From NCBI RefSeq assembly GCF_001954135.1, contig NZ_MBEQ01000024.1, forward strand, positions 62,001 through 126,000: DNA of 64,000 bases, read 5' to 3'. Position 1 is the first letter of the stretch; each line of letters starts with the position of its first letter. The DNA is from Mycobacterium sp. GA-1841 (lineage in GTDB: Bacteria; Actinomycetota; Actinomycetes; Mycobacteriales; Mycobacteriaceae). Made by a program: the position numbers and the translations under genes. The notes under the pieces were generated by a model. That model saw only the letters and a list, made by a program, of their open reading frames with translations. It did not search any database and had not been told where the DNA came from. Below, piece by piece: positions 38,224 through 47,870 of this stretch.

Positions 38224-39275
38224 CAGGCGGTCCTCACGCCGGCCCCGACGGCGGTCCGGCCGCCCCACCGCACCGCCGCGGCGCCGGCGAAATCACCGGC
38301 GTGGGCGAACGCCGCCATCAGTACGGTGTCGCCGGCGCTCACCCGGCCCTCGGTCACCGCCCGATCCAGATTGACGGGAATACCTGCGGCGAAAAGGTTT
38401 CCACACTCGTCGAACGTATCGACGTGTCTGCGCTCGGGTAGTTCCAACGCCTCGCGCCAGTTCCGCAGGAAGACGCGGTTGGGCTGGTTGGTGACCAGCA
38501 GGTCGACGTCTCGGGGGGCTATCCCGAGCCGGTCGCAGACCGCGTAGGACACCTCGGGAACCTGCCGGTTACCCCGTGCCAGCACCTTGGTGATCTTGCT
38601 CTCGGTGAAGCCGATGCAGCCCTCCCCGGGACCCGGTTGCCACCACTTGCGCGGCGGGTCGACGGCGATGGTCATCTCACCCGCGTACTCGCCGTAGGTA
38701 CGGCATTCCACGTCGAGGATGGGCGAGAGATCAGAGCGAGTCACCAGGCCCACCGCCGCACCGTCCCCGGGCACCGCGGCCTGAGCTCTGCGCCGGATCG
38801 TGGGCTGGTCGAAGATCTGTCCCGCCGCATTCTGCGCGATCGCGATCACCGCGGTGTGCCCCTCACCCGAACACAACAGCGTGCGAGCGACTTTCAGCGC
38901 GAGGACGAAGGCCGCACAGCCGCCGTTGTGCAGGTCGATCACCCAGTTCGGCTTCATCCCGAGCCGGTGCGCGATACCGCCGCCGCTCCCGTAGAACGGG
39001 GTATCGGGCAACTGCGTGTGGGTGATCAGCACGTCGGCTCCCGCGACGACGTCGGCGCCGTGCCGTTCGATCACCCCGGTGGCCGCCCGTTGGACCATGT
39101 CGATCGCGGTTTCGTCGGGTCCGACGTGATGGCGGAACCGCGGCGCCCGGAACATCATGTTCTCGGCCAGCTCATCGGTTTCGGCGAATCCGCCGTAGTA
39201 GCCGGCGCCGATCGGTTCACCGGGCAGGTAGGTGGAGACGTCGACGAGGCTGACGGGGGTGTTCGTGTCGGACAT
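38223..39275 (-). CDS. KAS III-like condensing enzyme with atypical active site
   Basis: This thiolase-fold protein is related to 3-oxoacyl-ACP synthase III. The nucleophile Cys120 is in DLHNGGCAAF. The block that holds the catalytic His in FabH (HQAN) reads NQPN here (Asn263), while the third residue Asn293 (DECGN) is kept. A Cys-Asn-Asn set suggests acyl transfer or a condensation unlike fatty acid initiation. The gene lies 9 bases after the SRPBCC gene. Confidence 0.88.
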   Translation of the reverse strand: MSDTNTPVSLVDVSTYLPGEPIGAGYYGGFAETDELAENMMFRAPRFRHHVGPDETAIDMVQRAATGVIERHGADVVAGADVLITHTQLPDTPFYGSGGGIAHRLGMKPNWVIDLHNGGCAAFVLALKVARTLLCSGEGHTAVIAIAQNAAGQIFDQPTIRRRAQAAVPGDGAAVGLVTRSDLSPILDVECRTYGEYAGEMTIAVDPPRKWWQPGPGEGCIGFTESKITKVLARGNRQVPEVSYAVCDRLGIAPRDVDLLVTNQPNRVFLRNWREALELPERRHVDTFDECGNLFAAGIPVNLDRAVTEGRVSAGDTVLMAAFAHAGDFAGAAAVRWGGRTAVGAGVRTA

Positions 39276-39284
39276 GGGGGCGCC

Positions 39285-39947
39285 TCATCGCATCCAGGCC
39301 GGGGTGATCGGCAAGCCATGGCGGTACCGGTACTCGGCGATCGCCTTGAGGTTGCGCAACTCCAGCAGGTGACCGGGACCGAACATGTCCCAGAAGTCGC
39401 CGACCCAGACCGGTCGTCCTGGCGGCGCGGTCTCGGGGTAGGGGTTCTCGTCATAGAACGGATGGTGGCAATTGGTCCACAGCACAACCGATCCCGGCTT
39501 GTCGAAGACCACCTGGGCGTCGACGATACGCATCAGATAGACCATCCACAGGTGCCTACCCTGATCCCAGGCACAGTGGTAGTCGACGGTCAGCGCGTCG
39601 CGGTGGGCCACGGTGCGGGTGTAGATCTCACTACCCGGACCGTCCGGCCCGGCGCCGAGCCGGTCGTGGGCGAGCCACAACTCGGGCTGCTCCGTCTGGG
39701 TGAATCCCCGCAAGCTGTAGGTCCACTCCTCCAGGCAGCGGGTGTCGGACAGGTAGTCGAACAACTCATCGGGTGGACATTCGATGTAGTCGTTGACCGT
39801 GCAGTATTGACCGAACACCTGGTCGTGCGGATAGACCGACCGCATCATCTCCATGATGACCGGGGTGGCCTTGTCCTTGGGTGAGGTCTCGATCCGGATG
39901 AGCCCGGCCAATGGTTCGGTGATGTCGTCAAGTGCGGGCAGGGACAT
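39285..39947 (-). CDS. SRPBCC/START-like protein of the four-gene cluster
   Basis: The 220-aa protein has features of the SRPBCC (polyketide cyclase-like) fold: TVNDYIECPPDELFDYLSD near the start, then beta-rich segments and a long C-terminal helix with NLKAIAEYRYRHG. Such proteins bind hydrophobic ligands or act as cyclases and aromatases. Its ATG overlaps the end of the ThDP-enzyme gene by 20 bases. The exact role is unknown. Confidence 0.75.
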   Translation of the reverse strand: MSLPALDDITEPLAGLIRIETSPKDKATPVIMEMMRSVYPHDQVFGQYCTVNDYIECPPDELFDYLSDTRCLEEWTYSLRGFTQTEQPELWLAHDRLGAGPDGPGSEIYTRTVAHRDALTVDYHCAWDQGRHLWMVYLMRIVDAQVVFDKPGSVVLWTNCHHPFYDENPYPETAPPGRPVWVGDFWDMFGPGHLLELRNLKAIAEYRYRHGLPITPAWMR

Positions 39948-41616
39948 GATTTTCGGCCTCCTGGGCGGTCAGAAACGGTGCGAATGGTGGAATTTCGTCG
40001 GCCGAGCATTCGATGCCGAGCACCGAGGGACCGTCGGCGTACAGCGCCGCCTGCACCGCGTTCGGCAAGTCGTGGATCTCGGTGACGTCGGCGGCGGGCA
40101 GTCCGGGGAACATCGCGGCCAGCCCGGCGCCCAGCCGGCTCGGCCCGAACCGGTTGTAGCAGTGGCGGTTGCCGTAGAACAGCTGTTCACGGGTGACGCA
40201 CATGGCGTGCGCGTGGTTGTCGAACAGCACGAAGGTGATGGGCAGCCGGTACTGGATAGCGGTGTGGATCTCCATGCCGTGCATGAAGAATGCGCCGTCG
40301 CCGGCGATCACCACGGTGCGTCTGCGGCCACCGGTCCCCCGGTGAAACGTCATCCCGATGCCGGCTCCGAAGCTGTAGCCCATCCCGCCCATACCGAGTG
40401 CCACGATGAAGCGGCCATCGCGCCGCACCGGTAGATGGTGGATCGCCGAGGCTCCGATGTTGCCCGCATCGACCACGATGTCGGTGCCGTCCGGTAGCGC
40501 CGCGTCGAGCACGGTCATCGCATCGCGGTACCGGATACCCGGTCCGTGATGGTCCGGCGGTCGCAACCCACCGGGCGCCACGGTCTTTGGTTTCCGCTGC
40601 CCAGCGCCGCCCAACGCCCGCGTCAGGTGGGCCAGCGACACTCGTAGATCGTCGGAGTAGACGTGGCCACACGACAGGTAGGGCTCCTGCGCACCGATCG
40701 AGTAGGTCGGCACCGTGGACCACACCTCGTCGAGTCCGGCCCGCGCGGTCACCGGCATCCGGGAACCGACCAGCAGGCACAGCGCACTGCGGGCCGCGGT
40801 GGCGATTACCCCGGGATGGCCCATCACCCCGGCCACGCCCACTCCGAAGGACGAACCGAGTTCCGGAATGCCCGCGACGTCCTTGGCATCGGGTGTGGTG
40901 GCCACGGCTGCCCGCAGTACGGCCCGCAGTGATTCCAGTGCGGTGCGGGCGTCGTCCCGGGCCACCTGTTCACCGGCGATGATCGTGATCGGTCCGTCGA
41001 CGTCGCGCAGTGCCCGCTCGAGTGTCCCGAGATCGGAATCGCACTGTGCCGACGGGGTTCGGTTGTTCCGACCGTCGATCGACCCGTCCAGCGGTGATTG
41101 CTGAATGTCTTTGGGCAGCAACAACACCGCTGGGCCTCCGGCACGTGCGGCGGCGAGCGCATCCGGTAAGGCGGTGCGGATGTCGTCGGGATCTACCACC
41201 CGGCGGCAGTACACCGACACCGCGGAGAACAAGGACTGCGCGTCGAGGCTTCCGTTGTCCCCGCTGGTGTCCTGGAACGCGCCGCGGCCGTCGAGTACCG
41301 TCGGCGCCTGGCCGATCAACGCCAGTACCGGCACCCGGCCGGCCAGTGACTCCCCCAGCCCCGGCACGGTGTTCAGGCAACCGCCGCCCGAGGTCGCCGC
41401 CACCACACCGATTCCGGCACCGCTGCGGCTGTAGCCGTCGGCCATTGCCGCAGCGGAGAATTCGTGCTTGGCCAGCACCGCGGTGATGCCGTCACAGGAG
41501 TATGCCGCGTCGAAGAGGTCTTCGATGTTGGCGCCGTCGACCCCGAAGACATGCGTGATACCCGTCGCCGCCAGGTAGTCGACGATGTGGTCGACCACCC
41601 TGTGCTGATCGGCCAT
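39928..41616 (-). CDS. ThDP-dependent enzyme (acetolactate synthase-like fold)
   Basis: The 562-aa enzyme has the activating Glu52 (VLAKHEFSAAAMADGYSR). The middle domain carries ALIGQAPTVLDGRGAFQD. The ThDP-binding GDG block reads VIAGDGAFFMHGMEIHTA with the partner DNH. The family joins or cleaves 2-keto acids and aldehydes. It is not part of a valine/isoleucine operon (no small subunit or ilvC nearby). It starts ATG behind AGGTGA, about 30 bases after an ECF-type -10 element, and leads the four-gene cluster. Confidence 0.9.
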   Translation of the reverse strand: MADQHRVVDHIVDYLAATGITHVFGVDGANIEDLFDAAYSCDGITAVLAKHEFSAAAMADGYSRSGAGIGVVAATSGGGCLNTVPGLGESLAGRVPVLALIGQAPTVLDGRGAFQDTSGDNGSLDAQSLFSAVSVYCRRVVDPDDIRTALPDALAAARAGGPAVLLLPKDIQQSPLDGSIDGRNNRTPSAQCDSDLGTLERALRDVDGPITIIAGEQVARDDARTALESLRAVLRAAVATTPDAKDVAGIPELGSSFGVGVAGVMGHPGVIATAARSALCLLVGSRMPVTARAGLDEVWSTVPTYSIGAQEPYLSCGHVYSDDLRVSLAHLTRALGGAGQRKPKTVAPGGLRPPDHHGPGIRYRDAMTVLDAALPDGTDIVVDAGNIGASAIHHLPVRRDGRFIVALGMGGMGYSFGAGIGMTFHRGTGGRRRTVVIAGDGAFFMHGMEIHTAIQYRLPITFVLFDNHAHAMCVTREQLFYGNRHCYNRFGPSRLGAGLAAMFPGLPAADVTEIHDLPNAVQAALYADGPSVLGIECSADEIPPFAPFLTAQEAENHVPART

Positions 41617-41645
41617 TGGTCACCTGCTTCCGCTTTCTGCCGTGT

Positions 41646-41674
41646 GACACGACCGGCAACCGGAATAGGTTCAA
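41646..41674 (-). promoter_or_regulatory. SigL-type ECF promoter of the ThDP/KAS III cluster
   Basis: On the minus strand TTGAACC (41668-41674), a 16-base spacer and CGTGTC (41646-41651) precede the ThDP gene. The element matches the one before sigL-rslA in both boxes, in spacing and in the following ACA. The -10 box ends 29 bases before the ATG, leaving a leader of roughly 20 bases. Confidence 0.72.
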
Positions 41675-41702
41675 CCATCGCCGAAACCGAGGGAAACGGT
41701 TT

Positions 41703-42440
41703 TCAGAGTTTCTTTTCCAGCAGCACCGTGCCGTCGGGAGAGGTAACCAGTTGCACCGCAGCGATATCCGCCATCGGCATCTGGGTGTTGCCGCTGGGCA
41801 GGGCGGTGGCCCCGGACAATCCCAGCCAGGTCGCCACTTCATGGCGGCTGCCGTCGCGGCCGATCACCACCATGCCTAAATTCTGCGGGGGCGCATCTTG
41901 TTTGCCCCAGTTGCCGTAACTGCACGACATGTCGATGCGGGTGCCCCAGGAGTACCCCGTCATGGCGATGCTCGCGTTGATCGGCGTATCCGACATCTTG
42001 GACATCGTCATCATCTGCGCGTTCTGCTGCTGCTCGCCACCACTGCTCAGCCCGAACACCTCGGGTCGAAGACCGATCACGACGCCGACGGCCAGCAGGG
42101 CGGCAGCCAGACCGACGGCCGCCGTGGTCACCCAGCGCGACCGGCGTCGCCGCCAACTGACCTTGGCCAGCACGGAGTCCAGCACCTCGGGACGCAACGG
42201 CGGATCCGGTTCACCGGCTTCGAGCGCGCGCACGTCGTCGAGGTCGAGCATCGCCAGCAGCGCCGGCATACCGCTCAATTCCGCCACTGCGGAACGGCAT
42301 TGCGCGCATCCCTGCAGATGCTCCTCGTACTCGCGGCGTTCGCCGCCCTCCAGCGATCCCAGCACGTAGGCCGCATCCCAGGTCCGGTACCGATCGGTTT
42401 CCACCGGATCAGGAATGTGGGGCACACCGAACTGCGTCAT
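41703..42440 (-). CDS. rslA: Anti-sigma factor RslA
   Basis: RslA holds the ECF factor SigL inactive at the membrane. The N-terminal zinc domain has His and two Cys in EEHLQGCAQCRSAV. One membrane helix (WVTTAAVGLAAALLAVGVVIGL) separates it from an extracytoplasmic domain (about residues 130-245). The gene overlaps the sigL stop (ATGA), as expected for a sigma/anti-sigma pair. Confidence 0.93.
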   Translation of the reverse strand: MTQFGVPHIPDPVETDRYRTWDAAYVLGSLEGGERREYEEHLQGCAQCRSAVAELSGMPALLAMLDLDDVRALEAGEPDPPLRPEVLDSVLAKVSWRRRRSRWVTTAAVGLAAALLAVGVVIGLRPEVFGLSSGGEQQQNAQMMTMSKMSDTPINASIAMTGYSWGTRIDMSCSYGNWGKQDAPPQNLGMVVIGRDGSRHEVATWLGLSGATALPSGNTQMPMADIAAVQLVTSPDGTVLLEKKL

Positions 42441-42964
42441 CGTGTCACCCCCATCTCTTGCAGGTTGAGTCGTAGTGCGCGTACCGCGTAGTGCAGCCGG
42501 GATTTCACGGTGCCCTCGGGTATGTGCAGATCCGCGGCGATCTGGCCGGTCGTCCAGCCCTGGTAGTAGGCGCGGCGCACGACCGCCCGGTGCTCGTCGG
42601 ACAGTTGGCTCAGGGCTGTGGTCAACAGGATTCGGTCCAACGCGGTATCCACCTGGTCGGGGGCGCCGGCGGCGCCGGAATGTTCGGCCACCTGTTCGGG
42701 GTCGGATACCCCGGTTTCGTTGCGAAACCGGGCGCTCCGGCGTTCGTCGATGATCATGTTGCGGGCGACGGTGAACAGCCAGGCCCGCGCCGACCGGGCC
42801 TCGTCCGAGGTGACCTCAGGGTGCCGCCAGGCCCGCAGCAGCGTTTCCTGCACCACGTCCTCGGCCCGGGCCCGGTCACCCGTGAGCCGCAGGGCGTAGC
42901 GCCACAGCGCCCCGGCATGTTCTTCGTAGAGCACCCGCATCATGGCGGCCTCCGGATCGTCCAT
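42437..42964 (-). CDS. sigL: ECF sigma factor SigL
   Basis: Region 2 reads YEEHAGALWRYALRLTGDRARAEDVVQETLLRAWRHP. Region 4 reads LSDEHRAVVRRAYYQGWTTGQIAADLHIPEGTVKSRLHYAVRALR. The gene order secY-adk-map-sigL-rslA is that of M. tuberculosis Rv0732-Rv0736. ATG 42964 follows GGAGG; a TTG at 42970 is less likely. Its own SigL-type promoter lies just upstream, so it should be autoregulated. Confidence 0.95.
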   Translation of the reverse strand: MDDPEAAMMRVLYEEHAGALWRYALRLTGDRARAEDVVQETLLRAWRHPEVTSDEARSARAWLFTVARNMIIDERRSARFRNETGVSDPEQVAEHSGAAGAPDQVDTALDRILLTTALSQLSDEHRAVVRRAYYQGWTTGQIAADLHIPEGTVKSRLHYAVRALRLNLQEMGVTR

Positions 42965-42981
42965 TCCCAACCTCCGTCTGT

Positions 42982-43010
42982 GATACGACGTTGGCGGTGA
43001 TCCGGTTCAA
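42982..43010 (-). promoter_or_regulatory. Autoregulatory SigL-type promoter of sigL-rslA
   Basis: On the minus strand TTGAACC (43004-43010), a 16-base spacer and CGTATC (42982-42987) lie before sigL. The -10 box is 17 bases from the ATG, which predicts a very short leader starting near the GGAGG ribosome site. Confidence 0.72.
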
Positions 43011-43067
43011 TTAGAACCTTTGCCAGGAGGTGGGCGCCAGAGCAGACGCGCGAATTGCCGGCAAACG

Positions 43068-43865
43068 CTACTTGGTGAGGATGCGCGGGCCGTCTTCGGT
43101 CACGGCGACCGTGTGCTCCCAGTGCGCGGCACGGGTGCCGTCGGCAGTGACGACGGTCCACTCGTCGTCGAGGATCACGGTCTCGCGGGTGCCCAGGGTG
43201 AGCATCGGTTCGATCGCCAGCACCGAGCCCGGGGCCAGGTACGGGCCCCGCCCGGGTGCGCCTTCATTGGGCAGAAACGGATCCATGTGCATCTGCCGGC
43301 CGATACCGTGGCCGCCGTAGCCCTCGACGATGCCGTACTTGCGGTCGTGGCGCGCCTCGGCCGCGTGGGTCTCGACCTCGATGGCGTGCGAGACGTCGGT
43401 GAGCCGGTTTCCGGGCAGCATCGCGGCGATACCGGCTTCCATCGCCGCCTTCGTGGCGGCCGAGAGGGCTTCGTCGGCCGGGATGAGCGCGCCGACACCG
43501 AATGTCACGGCCGAGTCCCCGTGCCAGCCGTCGACGATCGCACCGCAGTCGATGGACACCAGGTCACCGGCAGCCAAGATCTCGTCTGATGACGGAATGC
43601 CATGCACCACACGGTCATTGACGGAGGCACAGATGCTGGCCGGGAACCCGTGATAACCGAGGAACGATGGGGTGCCGCGACCGTCGCGGATGACGGCTTC
43701 GGCGATCTGATCCAGTTCGAGCGTCGACACCCCGGGTTTGGCGGCCGCCTGCACGGCGCGCAGCGCCGAGGCGACCAGCGCCCCGGCCACCGCCATCGCG
43801 TCGAGCTCTCCGGCGCTGCGCTGAGCGACAACCTTGCGCTTGCGTAACCCCGGCAACCCGATCAC
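43068..43865 (-). CDS. map: Methionine aminopeptidase type I
   Basis: This enzyme removes the initiator Met from new proteins. The 265-aa protein has the metal-ligand residues in [44 protein letters not shown] and [13 protein letters not shown]. The GTG start overlaps the adk stop. The order secY-adk-map is conserved across Actinobacteria. Confidence 0.97.
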   Translation of the reverse strand: MIGLPGLRKRKVVAQRSAGELDAMAVAGALVASALRAVQAAAKPGVSTLELDQIAEAVIRDGRGTPSFLGYHGFPASICASVNDRVVHGIPSSDEILAAGDLVSIDCGAIVDGWHGDSAVTFGVGALIPADEALSAATKAAMEAGIAAMLPGNRLTDVSHAIEVETHAAEARHDRKYGIVEGYGGHGIGRQMHMDPFLPNEGAPGRGPYLAPGSVLAIEPMLTLGTRETVILDDEWTVVTADGTRAAHWEHTVAVTEDGPRILTK

Positions 43866-44407
43866 TTGCCCAGTGCGTGCAATGCGCGGGCGAACACCTC
43901 ATCGAGGCCGCCCACTGCATCCACGGTCTTCAGGTCGTCGCGGTAGTACTCCAGCAGCGGCTCGGTCTCCTCGCGGTAGACCTTCATCCGGTTGCGGATC
44001 ACCTCGTCGGTGTCGTCGGCGCGGCCACGCCCCTTCAGGCGGGTCAGCAACTCATCTTCGGACACCTGGAACTCCACCACCGCGTCCAGCTTGGTGTTGC
44101 GGGCGGCCAGCATTTCCTTGAGTGCGCCGGCCTGCGCCACCGAGCGCGGGTAGCCGTCGAGGATGAACCCGTCCGCCGCGTCCTCCTGGTCGATCCGATC
44201 CTCGACGAGGCGGTTGGTCAGCTCCGCGGGCACGAGATCGCCGGCATCGAGGTAGCGCTTGGCCTCCAGGCCCAGCGGGGTGCCGTCGCCGATGTTCTTC
44301 CGGAACAGGTCCCCGGTGGAGATCTGCGGGATGCCGAGCTTCTCGGACAGCTTCTCTGCCTGCGTGCCTTTGCCCGCACCGGGCGGTCCGAGTAGAACGA
44401 CTCTCAC
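43862..44407 (-). CDS. adk: Adenylate kinase
   Basis: Adk interconverts ATP plus AMP and two ADP. The P-loop is [14 protein letters not shown], the AMP site includes [13 protein letters not shown], and the Arg residues are in [19 protein letters not shown]. At 181 aa it lacks the long zinc-type lid and is the short form typical of Actinobacteria. The GTG start overlaps the secY stop. Confidence 0.98.
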   Translation of the reverse strand: MRVVLLGPPGAGKGTQAEKLSEKLGIPQISTGDLFRKNIGDGTPLGLEAKRYLDAGDLVPAELTNRLVEDRIDQEDAADGFILDGYPRSVAQAGALKEMLAARNTKLDAVVEFQVSEDELLTRLKGRGRADDTDEVIRNRMKVYREETEPLLEYYRDDLKTVDAVGGLDEVFARALHALGK

Positions 44408-45729
44408 TTCAGGAACCCTTCGTAGTTACGTTGCATGAGCTGGCTCTCGATTTGTTTGACGGTATCCAAGCCGACACCGATCATGATCAGAACCGCCACA
44501 CCGCCAAATGGCAGATTCTGTAGCGTCGCCCCGCTGCCCATCTGCAGGAAGACGTTCGGCAGGACCGCGATCACGCCGAGGTAGATCGAACCCGGCAGGG
44601 TGATCCGGCTCAACACGAACCGCAGGTAGTCGGCGGTCGGCTTTCCGGGGCGGATGCCCGGGATGAACCCGCCGAACTTCTTCATCTCGTCGGCACGCTC
44701 GTCGGGGTTGAAGGTGATCGACACATAGAAGTACGTGAAGAAGATGATCAGGCCGAAGTAGACGGCGATGTAGACCCCGTCGGCCGGGTTGGTCAGGTGG
44801 TCGGCCACGAACGTGTCCCACCAGCCGGTGCCCGGGTTGGAGCTGCCGCTGCGGATCAGCTGGGTGACCAGCATCGGGATGTAGATCAGCGACGACGCGA
44901 AGATCACCGGGATGACGCCGGCCTGGTTGACCTTCAGCGGCAGATAGGTCGACGTGCCGCCGTACATCTTGCGGCCCACCATGCGCTTGGCGTACTGCAC
45001 CGGGATACGGCGCTGGCCCTGCTCGACGAACGTGACGCCGGCGAGGATCAGCAGTGCGGCACCGCAGACCAGGGCGAACACCAGCCCGCCACGGGAGTCG
45101 AGGATCATCTGGCCCTCGGCCGGGATGCGTGCGGCGATACCGGCGAAGATCAGCAGCGACATGCCGTTGCCGATGCCGCGCTCGGTGACCAGCTCACCCA
45201 TCCACATCACCAGCGCCGCGCCCGCGGTCATCACCAGCACGATGACGATGAGACCGAAGATCGAGCTGTCCTGGATGACGTCGAGGCTGCAGCCCTGCAT
45301 CAGTCCGCCGTTGGCTGCCAGCGCCACGATGCTGGTGCCCTGCAGGACCGCCAGCGCGATGGCGAGGTAACGGGTGTACTGCGTCATCTTGGCCTGGCCG
45401 GCCTGTCCCTCTTTACGCAGCTGTTCGAAGCGTGGGATGACCACCGTCAGCAGCTGCACGATGATGCTGGCGGTGATGTAGGGCATGACGCCCACCGCGA
45501 ACACGCTCAACTGCAGCAGGGCGCCACCGGAGAACAGGTTGATCAGGGAGTAGACCTGCGCCGAATCGCCACCGCTGACCTGCTCGATGCATTTCTGGAC
45601 GTTCGGGTAGTTGACCCCGGGGGACGGGAGGGTGGCCCCGACCCGGTAGAGGATCACCATTGCGAGCGTGAACAGAATCTTGCGCCTGAGATCGGCCGTT
45701 CGCAGCGACGAGATGAAAGCCGAAAGCAC
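44404..45729 (-). CDS. secY: Protein translocase channel subunit SecY
   Basis: SecY is the ten-helix channel of the general secretory translocon. Family blocks visible are [36 protein letters not shown], the cytosolic loop [46 protein letters not shown] and the end [11 protein letters not shown]. The 441 aa are full length. The start is GTG 45729. Confidence 0.97.
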   Translation of the reverse strand: MLSAFISSLRTADLRRKILFTLAMVILYRVGATLPSPGVNYPNVQKCIEQVSGGDSAQVYSLINLFSGGALLQLSVFAVGVMPYITASIIVQLLTVVIPRFEQLRKEGQAGQAKMTQYTRYLAIALAVLQGTSIVALAANGGLMQGCSLDVIQDSSIFGLIVIVLVMTAGAALVMWMGELVTERGIGNGMSLLIFAGIAARIPAEGQMILDSRGGLVFALVCGAALLILAGVTFVEQGQRRIPVQYAKRMVGRKMYGGTSTYLPLKVNQAGVIPVIFASSLIYIPMLVTQLIRSGSSNPGTGWWDTFVADHLTNPADGVYIAVYFGLIIFFTYFYVSITFNPDERADEMKKFGGFIPGIRPGKPTADYLRFVLSRITLPGSIYLGVIAVLPNVFLQMGSGATLQNLPFGGVAVLIMIGVGLDTVKQIESQLMQRNYEGFLK

Positions 45730-46030
45730 TCTTCCTCCTGCGCAGCCGACCTCTCAGCGCGGCGTGCCAAATGGGGCTGGTTGGTGCCAGCGTCTTGGTC
45801 AAAGTCATGTACGGCCGCCCTGCAGGCGCGCAGCCTGCGGACTCAGCCGCCAAATCAGTCTACGAGAGTAACAGTCGCATCGGGGTGGACCCTGCATGCA
45901 CCCGCATCGATCAGCCGGATCTGGGACTAAGGCTCTCTTCAGATTCGCGGCGTACAGTCGGCGCCAGCTGATTAAGCCAGCTAACTAACACCTCATCTGC
46001 ACTGCGCGTTCGACTGAACTAAGGGGAATC
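45730..46030. other. Intergenic region between secY and the methyltransferase array
   Basis: This 301-base gap should hold promoters for both divergent units. On the minus strand TAGACT (45857-45862) is a fair -10 box for secY, but no good -35 box lies at the right distance. I see no gene, tRNA or clear repeat in it. Confidence 0.4.
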
Positions 46031-46945
46031 ATGGCCCGTACGGCTGACGACACATGGGATCTGGCCTCCAGCGTGGGCGCCACGGCGACGATGGTCGCGG
46101 CGGCCCGCGCGATGGCCACCAACGCCGATGATCCGGTGATCGACGACCCGTTCGCCGCTCCCCTGGTCCGCGCCGTCGGCATGGAGTTCTTCACCAAGCT
46201 CGTCGACGAGAACTTCACCACCGAGGGCCTCGACGAGGAGGCGGCGACCGGTCTGATCCGGTTCGCCAACGGCATGGCTGCGCGCACGCGCTTCTTCGAC
46301 GACTTCTTCCTGACCGCAAGTCGCTCCGGCATCCGGCAGGCGGTCATCCTGGCGGCCGGCCTGGACTCGCGGGCATATCGGCTGCCCTGGCCGGACGGCA
46401 CCGTCGTCTATGAGATCGATCAGCCTGAGGTGACCCGGTTCAAAACCGAGACGATGGCCGCTCTCGGCGCCGTTCCGACGACCGACCGCCGCACCGTCGC
46501 CGTCGATCTGCGATTCGACTGGCCGACCGCGCTGGCCGAGGCCGGCTTCGACGCGTCGGTGCCGACCGCCTGGATCGCCGAGGGGTTGCTGGGTTACCTG
46601 CCTGCCGACGCCCAGGATCGGCTGCTCGACCAGATCACCGCGCTCAGTGCACCCGGCAGCCGCCTCGGCGTCGAGGGGGTGCCCGCCACCGAGACCAACG
46701 ACGAAGAGACGATCCGGGCCCGCATGCAGGAGTTCACCGACCGCTGGCGCTCCCACGGCCTCGACATCGACCTCAACGAGCTGATCTTTCTGGGCGACCG
46801 CGCTGACGTACTGACCTACCTGCAAGGGCATGCCTGGAAAGCCACCGGCATCTCCTCGAACGATCTGCTGGTCCGCACCGGCCTGCCGCCCGTCAAAGAT
46901 GAGGCCCACGCCGCGTCGGTGCTCTACATCAGCGCCGAGAAGTAG
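46031..46945 (+). CDS. Class I SAM methyltransferase, LCMT/TIGR00027 family (1 of 4)
   Basis: This is a mycobacterial S-adenosylmethionine methyltransferase of the leucine-carboxyl-methyltransferase-like family. The 304-aa protein starts [27 protein letters not shown] and has [11 protein letters not shown]. The SAM site is [20 protein letters not shown] with the acidic ribose binder in [28 protein letters not shown] is also a family block. Substrates are unknown; related M. tuberculosis genes (Rv0725c-Rv0731c) sit at the same place. Confidence 0.92.
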   Translation: MARTADDTWDLASSVGATATMVAAARAMATNADDPVIDDPFAAPLVRAVGMEFFTKLVDENFTTEGLDEEAATGLIRFANGMAARTRFFDDFFLTASRSGIRQAVILAAGLDSRAYRLPWPDGTVVYEIDQPEVTRFKTETMAALGAVPTTDRRTVAVDLRFDWPTALAEAGFDASVPTAWIAEGLLGYLPADAQDRLLDQITALSAPGSRLGVEGVPATETNDEETIRARMQEFTDRWRSHGLDIDLNELIFLGDRADVLTYLQGHAWKATGISSNDLLVRTGLPPVKDEAHAASVLYISAEK

Positions 46946-46959
46946 GGGTAATCCGAACA

Positions 46960-47862
46960 ATGGCACGGTCTGATGCCGACACCTGGGATCTGGCCTCCAG
47001 CGTGGGCGCGACGGCGACGATGGTCGCCGCGGCCCGCGCCATCGCCAGTGCCGAACCGGATCCGCTGATCCGCGACCCCTACGCCGCGGCACTGGTACGC
47101 GCGGTGGGAGTCGAGTTCTTCACCAAGCTGGTCGACGGTGAGATCGAACTCGACGGCGAGCTGGCCGAGGGCGCGCACCTGATGATCGGGGTGATGGCGG
47201 TCCGGACCAGGTTCTTCGACGACTTCTTCATCTCGTCGGGTGAGGCCGGTATCCGGCAGGCGGTGATTCTGGCCTCCGGACTGGACGCGCGCGCGTACCG
47301 GCTGCCCTGGCCCGAGGGCACCGTCGTCTACGAGATCGACCAACCCGAGGTCATCGGCGCGAAGACGGCCACCATGGCCCAGATCGGGGCGGCCCCCACC
47401 GCCGAACGCCGCACCGTCGCCGTCGATCTCCGTGACGACTGGCCGGCGGCGCTGCGTGCCGCCGGGTTCGACCCGACAGTGCCCAGCGCATGGAGCGCCG
47501 AAGGTCTGCTGGCCTATCTGCCGCCGGACGCCCAAGACCGGCTGTTCGACAACATCACCGGTCTCAGCGCACCGGGCAGCAGGTTGGCCACGGAGTTCCA
47601 TCCGGATATCTCGGCTGCGCTACGTGACCGGGGGCGGGTGATGACCGACCAGTGGCGTGATCACGGTCTGGACCTCGATCTGGCCAACCTCTGGTACGAC
47701 GGGGAACGCAATTCGGTGGTCGAGTACCTCACCGCCGGCGGATGGTCGGTGACGGCGCGGCCCCGCCCCGAGGTGTTCGCCGAATACGGACGCACCTTCC
47801 CCACCGGGGACGCCGTTGCGCAACAGCGCAATTCATTAGCGGTCACCGCTATTCGAGATTAG
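46960..47862 (+). CDS. Class I SAM methyltransferase, LCMT/TIGR00027 family (2 of 4)
   Basis: This tandem paralogue (300 aa) starts [27 protein letters not shown], almost identical at the N-terminus to copy 1. SAM site: [32 protein letters not shown]. The later part (FHPDISAALRDRGR, then DLDLANLWYDGERNSVVEYL) differs more, as expected for the substrate-facing region. It lies 14 bases after copy 1. Confidence 0.92.
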   Translation: MARSDADTWDLASSVGATATMVAAARAIASAEPDPLIRDPYAAALVRAVGVEFFTKLVDGEIELDGELAEGAHLMIGVMAVRTRFFDDFFISSGEAGIRQAVILASGLDARAYRLPWPEGTVVYEIDQPEVIGAKTATMAQIGAAPTAERRTVAVDLRDDWPAALRAAGFDPTVPSAWSAEGLLAYLPPDAQDRLFDNITGLSAPGSRLATEFHPDISAALRDRGRVMTDQWRDHGLDLDLANLWYDGERNSVVEYLTAGGWSVTARPRPEVFAEYGRTFPTGDAVAQQRNSLAVTAIRD

Positions 47863-47870
47863 GAGCAAGC

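Noticed and set aside
39928..41616. Calling the ThDP enzyme ilvB (acetolactate synthase large subunit)
   Set aside because: No small subunit or ilvC is adjacent, and the cluster context points to another condensation.
43032..43062. GGCGCCAGAGCAGACGCGCG near the map stop, partly like the 56-bp repeats and the outer arms of the rplO terminator
   Set aside because: Only short blocks match (GGCGCCAGA, GAGCAGACGC), and no repeat boundaries can be drawn.
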